This document shows positions 1-10,267 of a stretch of 64,000 nt of DNA, in pieces. The DNA comes from JADGHX01 sp963837755. GTDB lineage: Bacteria; Pseudomonadota; Gammaproteobacteria; Steroidobacterales; Steroidobacteraceae. Every line of letters begins with the position of its first letter. The stretch's first letter is position 1. The stretch lies in the NCBI GenBank assembly GCA_963837755.1, contig CAWIOP010000004.1, positions 558,001 through 622,000 on the forward strand. The letters are read 5' to 3'. The notes under the pieces were generated by a model that ran no database searches, had not been told where the DNA came from, and worked only from the letters and a program-made list of their open reading frames with translations. The translations under genes and the position numbers were made by a program.

Positions 1-1021
1 CATCACGAGGATCACCGACGTGAGGCCCGCGAGAGCGCCGATGATGACCATTGGCGTGAGCCAGTTGAGCCCCGAGTGGGCCTGCAGCGCCACGGCGACC
101 GGCGCGGCGTCGTTGAGCTTCGGGTAGGGGATGAGCCCCGTGAGGACGGCGGACATGAGGATGTACAGCACCGTGCAGATGATGAGGCTGCCGAGAATGC
201 CGATGGGCATGTCGCGCTGCGGGATTCTTCGCTTCCTGCGCGGCGGTGGATACGGCGTCGAATCCGATGTACGCGAAGAAGATGATGCCGGAAGCCCGCA
301 CGATGCCCGACCAGCCGAACTCGCCGAAGACGCCGGTGTTCGGCGGAATGTAGGGCACCCAGTTGCCGGGGTTTACGTAGTACGCACCGAAGGCGATGAC
401 GAGCACGACCACCGTGACCTTGATGGCGACGACCACGCCGTTGAACAGCGTGGATTGACGGATGCCGACATAGCAGATGGACGTGACGATGGCCGTGATG
501 AGCACCGCCGGCAGGTTCAGGATGGCCCCGGTCATGACGATCTTGTGGCCCCCCGCCACGGCGGCGAACGGCGCGCTGGTCAGCGCGTCTGGCAGATGAA
601 TATTGATCATCTCCAGGAGCTTTACGCAGTAGCGCGACCACCCGACCGCCACGGTGGCGGCGGCGAAGAGATATTCGAGCACGAGGTTCCAGCCCACGAA
701 CCATGCGACGAACTCGCCGAGCGTGGCGTAGCTGTAGGCATAAGCGCTGCCGGACACCGGCACCATCGACGAGAACTCCGCGTAGCAGAGCCCTGCGAAC
801 ACGCAACCGAGCGCGGCGAGAATGAACGAAAACGTGATGGCCGGACCGGCGTGCTGGGCGGCGGCGAGGCCGGTGAGCACGAAGATGCCGGTGCCGATGA
901 TGCCGCCGATGCCGATGGCGACGAGCGCGCCGGGCCCGAGCGTGCGATTGAGCGAGTGGCCTTCCTTGTCTTTCGACAAATCCGCGATCGGGATGGTGGC
1001 GAAGATTCCACGCTTGTTCAT
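1..1021 (-). CDS. APC-family amino-acid permease (partial, frameshifted)
   Basis: Amino-acid/polyamine/organocation transporter of the inner membrane, seen from its ATG at 1021 to the left edge (about 340 residues). The N-terminus is a cytoplasmic segment beginning MNKRGIF, followed by the glycine-rich first helix GIGGIIGTGIFVLTG that forms the substrate site in the APC fold, and then alternating hydrophobic helices. Around 219-223 the frame breaks just after EAKNP. Dropping one base of the run there restores QRDMPIGILGS, which is the family's usual continuation, and the frame then stays open to position 1. The extra base is probably a sequencing error. The closest known type is the cationic/branched amino-acid permease group (YfnA/CAT-like), but the substrate cannot be read from this fragment. 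Confidence 0.85.
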   Translation of the reverse strand, partial: MNKRGIFATIPIADLSKDKEGHSLNRTLGPGALVAIGIGGIIGTGIFVLTGLAAAQHAGPAITFSFILAALGCVFAGLCYAEFSSMVPVSGSAYAYSYATLGEFVAWFVGWNLVLEYLFAAATVAVGWSRYCVKLLEMINIHLPDALTSAPFAAVAGGHKIVMTGAILNLPAVLITAIVTSICYVGIRQSTLFNGVVVAIKVTVVVLVIAFGAYYVNPGNWVPYIPPNTGVFGEFGWSGIVRASGIIFFAYIGFDAVSTAAQEAKNPAARHAHRHSRQPHHLHGAVHPHVRRPHGAHPLPEAQRRRAGRRGAAGPLGAQLAHANGHHRRSRGPHVGDPRD

Positions 1022-1123
1022 TTCGGCCCCCGCATTTTTAGTGCGCCGGACTCTACTACAGCCCTCGAAGCGGACGCGAGGGAGCCGTTCCGTTACGAGC
1101 CGACGCGTTACCGTTCGGCGACG

Positions 1124-1936
1124 TTACGAATCGCGCAGGCGCTCGGTGACGTACGGGGCGAGCAGCTCGACGAGTGCGTCGTAGGCTTTGGGCGACCCGG
1201 CGATGAGGTTGCCGTTCTGCTGGTAGGGCGCGCCCGTGAGCGTGCCGACGCGGCCGCCGGCTTCCTGGATGAGCAGCGTGCCCGCGGCCGTGTCCCACGG
1301 CTTCAGACCGATTTCCCAGAACGCATCCACGCGCCCCGCGGCCACGTAAGCCAGGTCGAGCGCAGCCGAGCCCGGCCTTCTGATGCCGGCCGTGTGCTCC
1401 ATGACCGCGCGCAGCATGGCGAGGTAGGCGTCGATGTGCTGCATGTTGGCGCGATAAGGAAAGCCCGTGGCGAGGAGCGCGCCTTCGAGCCCGCGCTGCT
1501 TGCTCACCCGGATGCGATGGTTGTCCAGGTGCGCGCCGCCGCCCCGGGATGCAGTGAAGATTTCCTGCCGCATGGGGTCGTAGATGACCGCGTGCTCGAG
1601 CTTGCCGCGATGCTGGCAGGCGATGGACACCGAGAACACCGGGAAGCCGTGCAGGAAGTTGGTGGTGCCATCGAGCGGGTCGATGATCCACACGGTCTCC
1701 GTGTCGGCGCCCTGGGTTTCACCGCTTTCTTCCGCGAGGAACGAATGCCTCGGGTAATGCTTGCGGATGTGCGCGATGATCTCGCGCTCGGCCGCCTGGT
1801 CGATCTCGGTGACGAAGTCGTTGCGGCCCTTCGAGGTGATCTGCAGGCTCTCGAGGCGATTCATGCTTCGGACGATGATCTCGCCGGCATTGCGTGCGGC
1901 GCGGACCGCAATGTTGAGTAGCGCGTGGGCGGCCAT
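1124..1936 (-). CDS. suhB: Inositol-1-monophosphatase family protein SuhB
   Basis: Mg-dependent phosphatase of the inositol monophosphatase fold, 270 aa, the usual length. In enterobacteria SuhB also serves as a subunit of the rRNA transcription antitermination complex. The metal site is complete: E69-E70 in the AEESGE motif, D86-P-L-D89-G-T, and W214-D215 near the C-terminus. The gene is divergent from trmJ across about 70 bp, an arrangement common in gammaproteobacteria, where suhB and trmJ flank the isc genes. The ATG at 1936 gives the expected N-terminus (MAAHALLNIAV). Downstream on the same strand comes the permease, 100 bp away. Confidence 0.95.
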   Translation of the reverse strand: MAAHALLNIAVRAARNAGEIIVRSMNRLESLQITSKGRNDFVTEIDQAAEREIIAHIRKHYPRHSFLAEESGETQGADTETVWIIDPLDGTTNFLHGFPVFSVSIACQHRGKLEHAVIYDPMRQEIFTASRGGGAHLDNHRIRVSKQRGLEGALLATGFPYRANMQHIDAYLAMLRAVMEHTAGIRRPGSAALDLAYVAAGRVDAFWEIGLKPWDTAAGTLLIQEAGGRVGTLTGAPYQQNGNLIAGSPKAYDALVELLAPYVTERLRDS

Positions 1937-2005
1937 TTAAACTTCCGGAAATCCAGTGCAGTGGCGAGCCGAACGGCCCAGCCTTGAAGCGCGGTAGCCT
2001 ATCAG

Positions 2006-2749
2006 ATGATGTCAGTTCCGATCCGAATCGTTCTCGTCGAGCCCTCGCATCCGGGCAACATCGGCGCCGCGGCGCGTGCCATGAAAAACATGGCGCTTCG
2101 GGAGCTGGTGCTGGTGAAGCCCAAGCAGTTTCCGCACGAGGAGGCCACCGCACGGGCTGCGGGAGCCGATGACGTGCTTGCGCAGGCACGCGTGGTGGAA
2201 ACCCTGGCCGAGGCGCTGGAAGGCTGCGGCTTCGTCGCCGCCACCACGTCTCGGGAGCGGGACCAGAACTTCCGCGTGCTCGACGTGCGAGCGGCCGCGC
2301 AGCGCCTCGTCGCCGAGGCGAAGCGCGCGCCGGCCGCCGTGTTGTTCGGGGCGGAGCGCACGGGGCTGCTCAACGAGCATCTCGACGCGGCGCATGCGCT
2401 CATTCGCATTCCGGCCAATACGGAATACCTTTCGCTCAACATCGCGATGGCCGTGCAGCTCGTGTCCTACGAGCTGTTTCGTGCGTTTGCCGAGCCGGTG
2501 GTGGCAGATGTGCGCACGGCGCCGCTGGCAACGCCCGCCGAGATGGAGCGCCTCTATGCGCATCTTGCGCAGGTGATGGAAGAGGTGGATTTCCGCGACC
2601 GCACGCAGGCCGGCACGAGCCTCATGAACCGCATCCGTCGCTTCCTGCAGCGGGCCGAGCTCGACGAGAACGAAGTGAATATCCTGCGGGGCTTTCTCAC
2701 TTCCGTGCAGAAGCGCAGGCGCAAGGCCGGCGATGGCCAGCCGCCATGA
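2006..2749 (+). CDS. trmJ: tRNA (cytidine/uridine-2'-O-)-methyltransferase TrmJ
   Basis: SPOUT-class (trefoil-knot) methyltransferase that 2'-O-methylates position 32 of several tRNAs using S-adenosylmethionine. The 247-aa length is normal. The N-terminus IRIVLVEPSHPGNIGAAARAM carries the family's NIG signature, and the C-terminal knot shows VLFGAERTGL and IPANTEYLSLNIAMAV, the SAM-binding loops. Two ATG codons in tandem (2006 and 2009) could both start translation. The stop overlaps the start of the cysteine desulfurase (ATGA), so the two genes are probably translationally coupled. This reproduces the trmJ-isc neighbourhood of other gammaproteobacteria, but no iscR lies between them here. 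Confidence 0.95.
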   Translation: MMSVPIRIVLVEPSHPGNIGAAARAMKNMALRELVLVKPKQFPHEEATARAAGADDVLAQARVVETLAEALEGCGFVAATTSRERDQNFRVLDVRAAAQRLVAEAKRAPAAVLFGAERTGLLNEHLDAAHALIRIPANTEYLSLNIAMAVQLVSYELFRAFAEPVVADVRTAPLATPAEMERLYAHLAQVMEEVDFRDRTQAGTSLMNRIRRFLQRAELDENEVNILRGFLTSVQKRRRKAGDGQPP

Positions 2750-4351
2750 GCGCTCCGGTCTATCTCGACTACGCCGCGACCACTCCCGTCGATCCGGCCG
2801 TCGCGCGCGCCATGGGCCACGTGCTGGGGGTGGAAGGTGACTTCGGTAACGCGGCGTCCGTGACGCATGTCTTTGGCCGCCGTGCGGGGGCGCGCGTCGA
2901 AGCGGCCCGGGCACAGGTGGCGGTGCTCATCGGCGCGTTACCCGGCGATGTGGTCTTCACCTCCGGCGCCACGGAGTCGAACAATCTCGCGGTGCTGGGC
3001 ATAGCGCGCGCCAGTGCCGGCAAGACGCGCCACGTGGTCACATCGAAGATCGAGCACAAGGCCGTGCTCGATCCGTGCAAGCAGCTCGAGCGCGAAGGGT
3101 TCGTCGTTACCTATGTGGCGCCCGACTCCTCCGGCCGCGTTCAGCCGGATGCGCTTCGGGCGGCGTTGCGTGCCGACACCGTCCTCGTTTCCGTCATGCA
3201 CGCGAACAACGAGATCGGGGTCATCCAGGATATCCGCGCCATCGGCGAAATCTGTCGCGACAGAGGCATCCCCTTCCACGTCGACGCCGCGCAGTCGGTG
3301 GGCAAGTTGCCGCTCGACGTTGGCTCGCTGCCGGTGGATCTGCTTTCGTTCACCGCGCACAAGATTCTACGGGCCCAAGGGCATCGGCGCGCTCTACGTG
3401 CGGCCTTCTGTGCGCCCAGCCTTGAGCCCGGTGACGTTCGGGGGAGGGCAGGAGCGCGGGCTGCGCCCGGGCACGCTGCCCACCCACCAGATCGTTGGGT
3501 TCGGGGTAGCGTGCGAGCTCGCAGCGGGAGCGCTCGCCACGGAGCCCGCCCGGCTCGAAGCGCTACGCGACCGGCTCTGGCGGGCGCTCGGCCGCATCGA
3601 AGGGGTGCATTTCAATGGCGAAGCTGCACCACGGCTGCCCGGAATCCTCAATCTGTCCTTCGAAGGGGTGGAGGGCGAAAGCCTCGTCACCGCGCTCGGC
3701 TCGGTTGCGGTGAGCACGGGGTCAGCCTGCAGCTCGGCTTCGGGCGACCCGTCCTACGTGCTCCGGGCGCTCGGCCGCAGCACGCAGCTCGCCCAAAGCT
3801 CACTGCGTTTCAGCTTCGGCCGCGGCACGTCAGAGGCGGACATAGACACCGCAGCGGCAGCCGTCCAGCTTCAGGTTGAACGCCTGCGCGCCGTCTCGCC
3901 GGCGGGCTCCGGGCACTTGCCACCGCCACCGCAAGGCTATGTTTCAGATGGGCAGACCGACCCCGTCGACACCTTGAGCCCCCTGGCTCGCCGCTACTTC
4001 GATGCCCTGCCCGGAGCGGGGTCGATGGCTCCCGGCGCCGACGTGGTTCAAGGCAGCGCCGGCGGCCCCGCCGCCGAGGCCTGGGTGCGGTTCCACCTCG
4101 GGATAAATCGGCGTAACGGCGAAGGCATTGTGAAGGCCGCCCTTTTTCAGGCCTATGGCTGTCCCCATACTCTGGCGGTGATGGCCTGGTTGACCGGGCA
4201 GCTGCCGGGCCGCTCCATCGCCGATCTGGTGCCGGGCACGCCCTCTGCATGGCTCGAGGCACTCGAGGTCCCCTTGGAGAAACTGGGACGGCTGCTCGTG
4301 GTCGAAGATGCGTTGCGCGCCGCCTACCAGCAATGGAACGAAGCGCCTTAG
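2746..4351 (+). CDS. Cysteine desulfurase (IscS-type) fused to a degenerate IscU-like domain; one frameshift
   Basis: PLP enzyme that removes sulfur from cysteine for Fe-S cluster and tRNA thiolation pathways. Reading across a single extra base at about 3365 (after SFTAHK) gives a 534-aa protein. Residues 1-385 are the desulfurase: H104 in IEHKAV, PLP lysine K206 in SFTAHK, and the persulfide cysteine C328 in STGSACSS. A proline-rich linker (about 386-405) leads to residues 410-534, which align with IscU/NifU-N (motif FQAYGCPHTLAVMAWLTG, then a C-terminal helix VVEDALRAAY). Only one scaffold cysteine (C472) is kept; the ACGD and IHCS positions read AAEA and LGRL. The next gene is iscA; iscR, hscBA and fdx are missing nearby. 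The frameshift is likely a sequencing error because both halves are intact. Confidence 0.88.
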
Positions 4352-4368
4352 AATCACCGAAGCCGAAT

Positions 4369-4692
4369 ATGTCTATTTCCCTGACCCAATCCGCCGCCGA
4401 CCGAATCCGCAACTTCCTTGCGACCCGGGGCCATGGCATCGGCCTGCGCCTGGGCGTCCGCAAGACGGGCTGTTCGGGTTTCGCGTACGTGGTCAACTAC
4501 GCCGAGGCCCAGCAGGACGACGACGTGGTGTTCGAAGACCGCGGCGTGCGGGTGTTCGTGGACTGCGGCAGCCTGAAGCTCATCGACGGCACGGTCGTGG
4601 ATTTCGTGAAGCAGGGGCTGAACGAGGCCTTCCGCTTCCGGAACCCGAACGTGAAGGGCGAGTGCGGCTGCGGCGAGAGCTTCTCGGTCTGA
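4369..4692 (+). CDS. iscA: A-type iron-sulfur carrier protein IscA
   Basis: Fe-S cluster carrier/insertion protein, 107 aa, HesB/IscA/ErpA fold. The three cluster-ligating cysteines are present: one in KTGCSGFAY and two in GECGCGESF near the C-terminus. The start was set at the ATG at 4369 (MSISLTQSAADRI), which matches the family length; an upstream in-frame start would add 40 unrelated residues that overlap the desulfurase. It lies 17 bp downstream of the desulfurase-IscU fusion, so the two form a reduced isc operon. Confidence 0.93.
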   Translation: MSISLTQSAADRIRNFLATRGHGIGLRLGVRKTGCSGFAYVVNYAEAQQDDDVVFEDRGVRVFVDCGSLKLIDGTVVDFVKQGLNEAFRFRNPNVKGECGCGESFSV

Positions 4693-4777
4693 CCGGTGCG
4701 TTTGCGGCTCGTTGGCGCTGGCGCCGCTGGCCGGCCGGCTTACGACGTTCTAGAAAGTCCTTACAGAACCGATACTT

Positions 4778-4798
4778 CCGCAACAGTTTAAATTGCGG
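4778..4798. other. Inverted repeat in the iscA-ndk spacer
   Basis: Perfect 6-bp arms CCGCAA and TTGCGG separated by 9 bp of mostly A/T, in the 234-bp gap between iscA and ndk. It could be a weak terminator for the isc genes or an operator for ndk. There is no T-run after it, so neither role is settled. Confidence 0.3.
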
Positions 4799-4910
4799 CA
4801 GGACGGCTCTACCAGTAGACTTCCCGGCCCACTGCTGACTCGCGGCTCGTGCTCTTCGGGGCGCGAGCCGTAGTCGTGTCCCGCTGATTGTTCCGCAACC
4901 AGCTCATTTT

Positions 4911-4917
4911 CCGGAGG
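4911..4917 (+). promoter_or_regulatory. ndk ribosome binding site deciding the start
   Basis: A GGAGG-type Shine-Dalgarno sequence sits about 9 bp before the ATG at 4927 but only 3 bp before the earlier ATG at 4921. The spacing favours 4927, which also gives the conserved N-terminus MALERTFSII. Confidence 0.65.
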
Positions 4918-4926
4918 TCGATGTCC

Positions 4927-5364
4927 ATGGCGCTCGAGCGCACTTTTTCCATCATCAAGCCTGACGGCGTTGCCCGTAACCTCATTGGCGAAGTGGTTCG
5001 CCGTTTCGAGAAGGCCGGGCTCTCCATCATTGCGCAGCGCATGCGGCATCTGTCCCAGCGTGAAGCCGAGCAGTTCTACGCGGTCCACAAGGCGCGCCCG
5101 TTCTTCAACGACCTCGTGAAGTACATGACCTCGGGTCCCGTCGTCGTGCAGGTGCTCGAAGGCGAGAACGCCATCGCGAAGAACCGCGAGATCATGGGCG
5201 CCACCGATCCGAAGAAGGCCGCCCCTGGCACCATTCGCGCCGACCTTGCGCAGAGCATCGAAGCGAACACCGTGCACGGCTCGGACGCGCCGGAAACCGC
5301 CGCTGGTGAAATCGCATTCTTCTTTGCCGGCACGGAGCTGCACTCGCGCGCCCAGGCGCAGTGA
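4927..5364 (+). CDS. ndk: Nucleoside diphosphate kinase
   Basis: Transfers the gamma phosphate between nucleoside tri- and diphosphates to balance NTP pools, through a phosphohistidine intermediate. The protein is 145 aa, close to the 143 aa of E. coli Ndk. The N-terminus MALERTFSIIKPDGV and the active-site NTVHGSDAPETA with H117 are both standard. Only 4 bp separate its stop from rlmN, so the two are likely cotranscribed; ndk-rlmN-pilF is a common order in gammaproteobacteria. Confidence 0.96.
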   Translation: MALERTFSIIKPDGVARNLIGEVVRRFEKAGLSIIAQRMRHLSQREAEQFYAVHKARPFFNDLVKYMTSGPVVVQVLEGENAIAKNREIMGATDPKKAAPGTIRADLAQSIEANTVHGSDAPETAAGEIAFFFAGTELHSRAQAQ

Positions 5365-5368
5365 TGCC

Positions 5369-6483
<1,115 letters not shown>

Positions 6484-6487
<4 letters not shown>

Positions 6488-7308
6488 ACCCTTCGCGCAC
6501 TTTCATACGTCTGGCGGTGTCCACTTTGGTGGTGATGCAGCTCGTCGCCTGCAGCACCACCACCACGGGTACCAAACGCAGCAACCTGCGTGACAACGAG
6601 GAGACGGATGCTCAGAAGGCCTCCACGCTGAACAAGCAGCTGGGCACCGTCTATCTGCGCCAGGGAAATCTTGCGCTCGCCAAGGAGAAGCTCGAGCGCG
6701 CCGAGAAATACAACCCGCGCGACGCCGAGCTGCACAGCGTTCTGGCAGTGCTGTACGAGCGCCTCAACATTCCCGCTGAGGTCGACAGGCACTACCGCAC
6801 GGCCATTCGCCTTGCGCCAAAGAACCCGCAGGTGGTGAACAACTACGCGGTGTTCCTGTGCCAGAACGGCCGCACGAACGACGGCGTGAAACGCTTCCTG
6901 GAGTCGGCCCGCAACCCGCTCTACCGCACGCCAGAGATGGCCTATACCAACGCCGGCGTGTGCCTGCGCAAGGCCAAGCGTCTCGATGAAGCCGGCAACA
7001 GCTTCCAGCACGCGTTGCAGATCGCCCCGAACAATGCGGAAGCCGCCTACCAGGCCGCCGACCTTGCGCTGGAGCAAGGCAGACTTGCGCAGGGGCGCGA
7101 GCAGGTCGACAAGTATCTCGCCTCGTACGACGCGACGGCGGACATGCTGATGATGGGCGTGCGGCTCAACCGCGCGCTCGGCGACCGCGTCGCCGAAGAA
7201 AAATATGCGCGCCGCCTGCGCGTCGAATTCCCCGGCTCACAGCAGCTGCGTTCGCTGAGCGAGCCCGCGGCCGCCCCTGCGGGCGCACCCCAACGCAACC
7301 CTGGCTGA
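6484..7308 (+). CDS. pilF: Type IV pilus biogenesis/stability lipoprotein PilF (PilW)
   Basis: TPR-repeat outer-membrane lipoprotein that helps the PilQ secretin multimerise in type IV pilus assembly. The N-terminus has a lipoprotein signal with lipobox VACS (cysteine about residue 23), followed by about six tetratricopeptide repeats from residue 50 to 250. The length of 274 aa is normal. It overlaps rlmN by 4 bp and is followed 5 bp later by rodZ, the usual context for this gene. A short Ala/Pro-rich tail ends the protein. Confidence 0.92.
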
Positions 7309-7313
7309 AGCGC

Positions 7314-8282
7314 ATGGCGGAAACCGGGAGCGACACACGCTCCGGCATCGGTGCCCGACTGCGGGCAGGCCGGGAGCGGATGGGGCTGACGCTGCTGCAA
7401 GTGGCGGAGAAGCTGCACGTCGACGCGAAGGTGGTTGAATCGCTGGAGTCGGAGCGCTTCGATGCGCTCGGCGCGCCGGTGTTCGTGCGAGGCCATCTCA
7501 AGCACTACGCGGAGCTCATCGGCGAGCAGGCCGCGCAGCTGCTGGAGCTGTACACCGGCTCCAACAAGCCCGTTCAACCCGACCTGACTCGCGTGCCGAA
7601 AGCTGCGCCGGCATCGAAGCCGAGCCAGCTCGCGGTGCCGGCATTGCTGGTGCTCATCGTTTTCGTGCTCATCAGCGTCGTGTGGTGGGTGCTGCAGTCC
7701 GTGCGCACCGCGAGCACGAGCAACCCCGCGCCTGCTGCGCGTGAAGTGCCGCTCGAGCCGGAACTCTCGACGCCGGCAGGCGATCTGGAAAGTGCGGGCG
7801 CCGAGCCCCCCAGCGGCACGCCATCGGCGAGCGCCACTGCGGCGTCGCGCGCGGGTGGGCCGCAAGTTGCAGCGTCTGCCCGCCCGTCGGGAACGAGCAC
7901 CGCCGCGAACGTGGGCACAACAGCCCCGGTTGCGCCGTCTGCGCAGAGCGCGAGCCCCGCCGCACCAGCGGGTGCGGTGATTCCCGCTCGCGGCAAGCCC
8001 ATGGAAGTCACCTTGCATTTCGCGGCGGACAGCTGGGTCGAGGTCTACGACGCGAACGGCGAGCGCCTGTTCTACGACATCGGCTCCGCCGACTCACAGC
8101 GCACTCTTTCCGGCACGCCGCCATTGCGGGTGACATTCGGCAACGCGCCGGGGGTCACGCTCGTTGTGAACGGCAAGCCCGCCACTGTCCCGGCCAATGC
8201 CATGCGCGACGACACTGCGCAGTTCGTCATCAACCGCTCGGGCCGCATCGTCCGCGCGCGCCAGCAGCCGGAAGGGAACTGA
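7314..8282 (+). CDS. rodZ: Cytoskeletal protein RodZ
   Basis: Bitopic inner-membrane protein that links MreB to the elongation machinery and sets rod shape. Residues about 10-80 form the HTH domain (GARLRAGRERMGLTLLQVAEKLHVD), residues about 104-127 the single membrane helix (LAVPALLVLIVFVLISVVWWVL), then a long Ala/Ser/Pro-rich periplasmic linker, and a C-terminal DUF4115 beta domain (VTLHFAADSWVEVYDANGERL). The 322-aa length is typical. In many gammaproteobacteria ispG sits between rodZ and hisS; here hisS follows after 2 bp and ispG is absent from the window. Confidence 0.93.
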   Translation: MAETGSDTRSGIGARLRAGRERMGLTLLQVAEKLHVDAKVVESLESERFDALGAPVFVRGHLKHYAELIGEQAAQLLELYTGSNKPVQPDLTRVPKAAPASKPSQLAVPALLVLIVFVLISVVWWVLQSVRTASTSNPAPAAREVPLEPELSTPAGDLESAGAEPPSGTPSASATAASRAGGPQVAASARPSGTSTAANVGTTAPVAPSAQSASPAAPAGAVIPARGKPMEVTLHFAADSWVEVYDANGERLFYDIGSADSQRTLSGTPPLRVTFGNAPGVTLVVNGKPATVPANAMRDDTAQFVINRSGRIVRARQQPEGN

Positions 8283-8284
8283 TC

Positions 8285-9568
8285 TTGGCCGATATCATCC
8301 AAACCGTTCGCGGCATGAACGACGTGCTGCCTGCCGACATCGGCACGTGGCAGTTTCTCGAAGGCACGGTGCGCGAGCTCGTGGCCAGCTACGGCTTCCA
8401 GGAAATGCGCGTGCCCGTGGTCGAGCAGACCCGGCTCTTCAAGCGCGCCATCGGCGAGCTCACCGACGTGGTCGAGAAGGAGATGTACACCTTCGAAGAC
8501 CAGGGCGGCGAGAGCCTCACGCTGCGTCCTGAAGCCACGGCCGGCATCGTGCGCGCCGTGATCTCCAACGGCATGCTGCGCGGTGCGCGCCACAAGCTCT
8601 GGTGCATCGGGCCCATGTTCCGGCACGAGAAGCCGCAGAAGGGGCGCTATCGCCAGTTCCACCAGCTCGACGTCGAGGCCATCGGCTTTGCCGGCCCCGA
8701 TATCGATGCGGAAATCATCGCGATGACGGCGCGCCTGTGGCGCCTGCTCGGCATCACGCGCGTGAAGCTGCAGGTGAATTCGCTCGGCACCACGGAATCG
8801 CGGCATGCGTATCGCGACTTGCTCGTGGCGTATTTCCGCTCGCACGAGGCCCGGCTGGATGCCGACAGCCGCCGCCGGCTCGAAGGCAACCCGCTGCGCA
8901 TTCTCGACAGCAAGAACCCGGAGATGCGCGAGATCATCGACGGTGCGCCGGTGCTCACGGAGCACCTGGACGCCGAGTCGCGGGAGCACTTCGATGCGCT
9001 GTGCGCCTCGCTCGCCGCCATCGGCATCGAATATCAGGTGAACCCGCGGCTCGTGCGCGGGCTCGACTACTACACCCGCACGGTGTTTGAGTGGACCACC
9101 GATGCGCTCGGCACGCAGGACGCCGTGTGCGCCGGAGGCCGCTACGACGGGCTCATCGCGCACCTGGGCGGCGAGGCCACCCCCGCCATCGGTTTTGCCA
9201 TGGGCATCGAGCGCGTGGTGGAGCTGCTGGTGCAGGCCCAGAAAACGCCCCCCCGACGCGCGCCGGATGCTTACGTGGTAGTGAACGGCACGCAGGCGAC
9301 GGTGGAAGCGCTGAAGATCGTGGAGCGCCTGCGCAACGAGTTGCCGCACCGCCGGTTCGAAATGAACCTCGGGGGCGGCAAGTTCAAGGCGCAATTCCAG
9401 CGCGCCGACAAGAGCGGGGCGCCGCTGGCGCTCATCCTGGGGGATGATGAATTGAGCCGCGGCGTCGTCGCCGTGAAACCTTTGCGGCAGGAGTCGGGTC
9501 AGAGCGACTGCCCGATTGCCGAGCTGGCCGCACGCATCGAGGCCGCATTGAGCGAACCCGGTGGATAA
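8285..9568 (+). CDS. hisS: Histidyl-tRNA synthetase (TTG start)
   Basis: Class II aminoacyl-tRNA synthetase charging tRNA-His, 427 aa. The N-terminus MADIIQTVRGMNDVLP is the conserved hisS opening and begins at a TTG at 8285; the first in-frame ATG would cut off the RGMNDVLP element, so TTG is the start. Motif 2 (MFRHEKPQKGRYRQFHQ) and the histidine A loop (RGLDYYTRTVFEW) are present, and the C-terminal anticodon-binding domain is complete. It lies in the rodZ-hisS-yfgM-bamB-der operon. A weak start codon may lower its expression relative to the operon. Confidence 0.95.
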   Translation: MADIIQTVRGMNDVLPADIGTWQFLEGTVRELVASYGFQEMRVPVVEQTRLFKRAIGELTDVVEKEMYTFEDQGGESLTLRPEATAGIVRAVISNGMLRGARHKLWCIGPMFRHEKPQKGRYRQFHQLDVEAIGFAGPDIDAEIIAMTARLWRLLGITRVKLQVNSLGTTESRHAYRDLLVAYFRSHEARLDADSRRRLEGNPLRILDSKNPEMREIIDGAPVLTEHLDAESREHFDALCASLAAIGIEYQVNPRLVRGLDYYTRTVFEWTTDALGTQDAVCAGGRYDGLIAHLGGEATPAIGFAMGIERVVELLVQAQKTPPRRAPDAYVVVNGTQATVEALKIVERLRNELPHRRFEMNLGGGKFKAQFQRADKSGAPLALILGDDELSRGVVAVKPLRQESGQSDCPIAELAARIEAALSEPGG

Positions 9569-9593
9569 GAGCAGCTGATTTCAGGAGAGGCGC

Positions 9594-10265
9594 GTGGACG
9601 AGTATTTGACCGAAGCAGAACAATGGGAGCGGGCGAAGGCCTGGCTCCGCTCCTATGGCGTGTGGATCCTCGGCGGCATCGCGCTGGCCCTGGCCGGCAT
9701 CGCGGGCTGGAACTGGTGGCAGGACCGGCAGAGCTCCATCGCCATGCAGGCGAGCGCGAAGTACCAGCAGATGACCGAAGCGCTCAGCCGCAACGAGATT
9801 GCCCGCGCCAGGACGGTGAGCGCCGAGCTGGAGCGAGACTTCCCCAACTCGCCCTACGTCGACCAGGCGCACCTGTTCGACGCCCGCATCGCCGTGGAAG
9901 CCGGAGATCTTGCGAAGGCCGACACCCTGCTGAGGAGCGTCATGAGCCACACGAAGGACGACCAGCTCGCTCTCGTGGCACGCCTGCGCCTCGCGCGCGC
10001 GCAGCTCGCGCAGAACAAGCCGGACGACGCGCTGACCACGCTGAACGGCGCCCCGGCCGGCGCATTCGAGGCACGCTTTCACGAAGCGCGTGGCGATGTG
10101 CTCTTCGCCAAGGGCGACAAGGAAGGCGCGCTGAAGGAATACAAGGCCGCGCGGACTGGAACCGAGACCCAGTCCGTCGATGCGCAGCTGCTGCAACTGA
10201 AGATCAACGATCTCAAGGCCGACGCGCCGGCACCCGCCACCGCGCAGGCTGACGGAGCCAGGTAG
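9594..10265 (+). CDS. yfgM: YfgM-family tetratricopeptide protein (Sec-associated, GTG start)
   Basis: Inner-membrane protein with a periplasmic TPR domain that associates with the SecYEG/PpiD translocon and periplasmic chaperones. The start is GTG at 9594, preceded by an AGGAGAG ribosome binding site. Residues about 20-42 form the membrane helix (VWILGGIALALAGIAGWNWW), and TPR-like helices fill the rest of the 223 aa. It sits between hisS and bamB, the conserved place for yfgM. Confidence 0.9.
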   Translation: MDEYLTEAEQWERAKAWLRSYGVWILGGIALALAGIAGWNWWQDRQSSIAMQASAKYQQMTEALSRNEIARARTVSAELERDFPNSPYVDQAHLFDARIAVEAGDLAKADTLLRSVMSHTKDDQLALVARLRLARAQLAQNKPDDALTTLNGAPAGAFEARFHEARGDVLFAKGDKEGALKEYKAARTGTETQSVDAQLLQLKINDLKADAPAPATAQADGAR

Positions 10266-10267
10266 AT

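Noticed and set aside
131..1921. Long plus-strand open frame opposite the permease and suhB
   Set aside because: It is antisense to two well-supported genes; the sequence is Arg/Asp/Glu-rich with no domain and arises from high GC.
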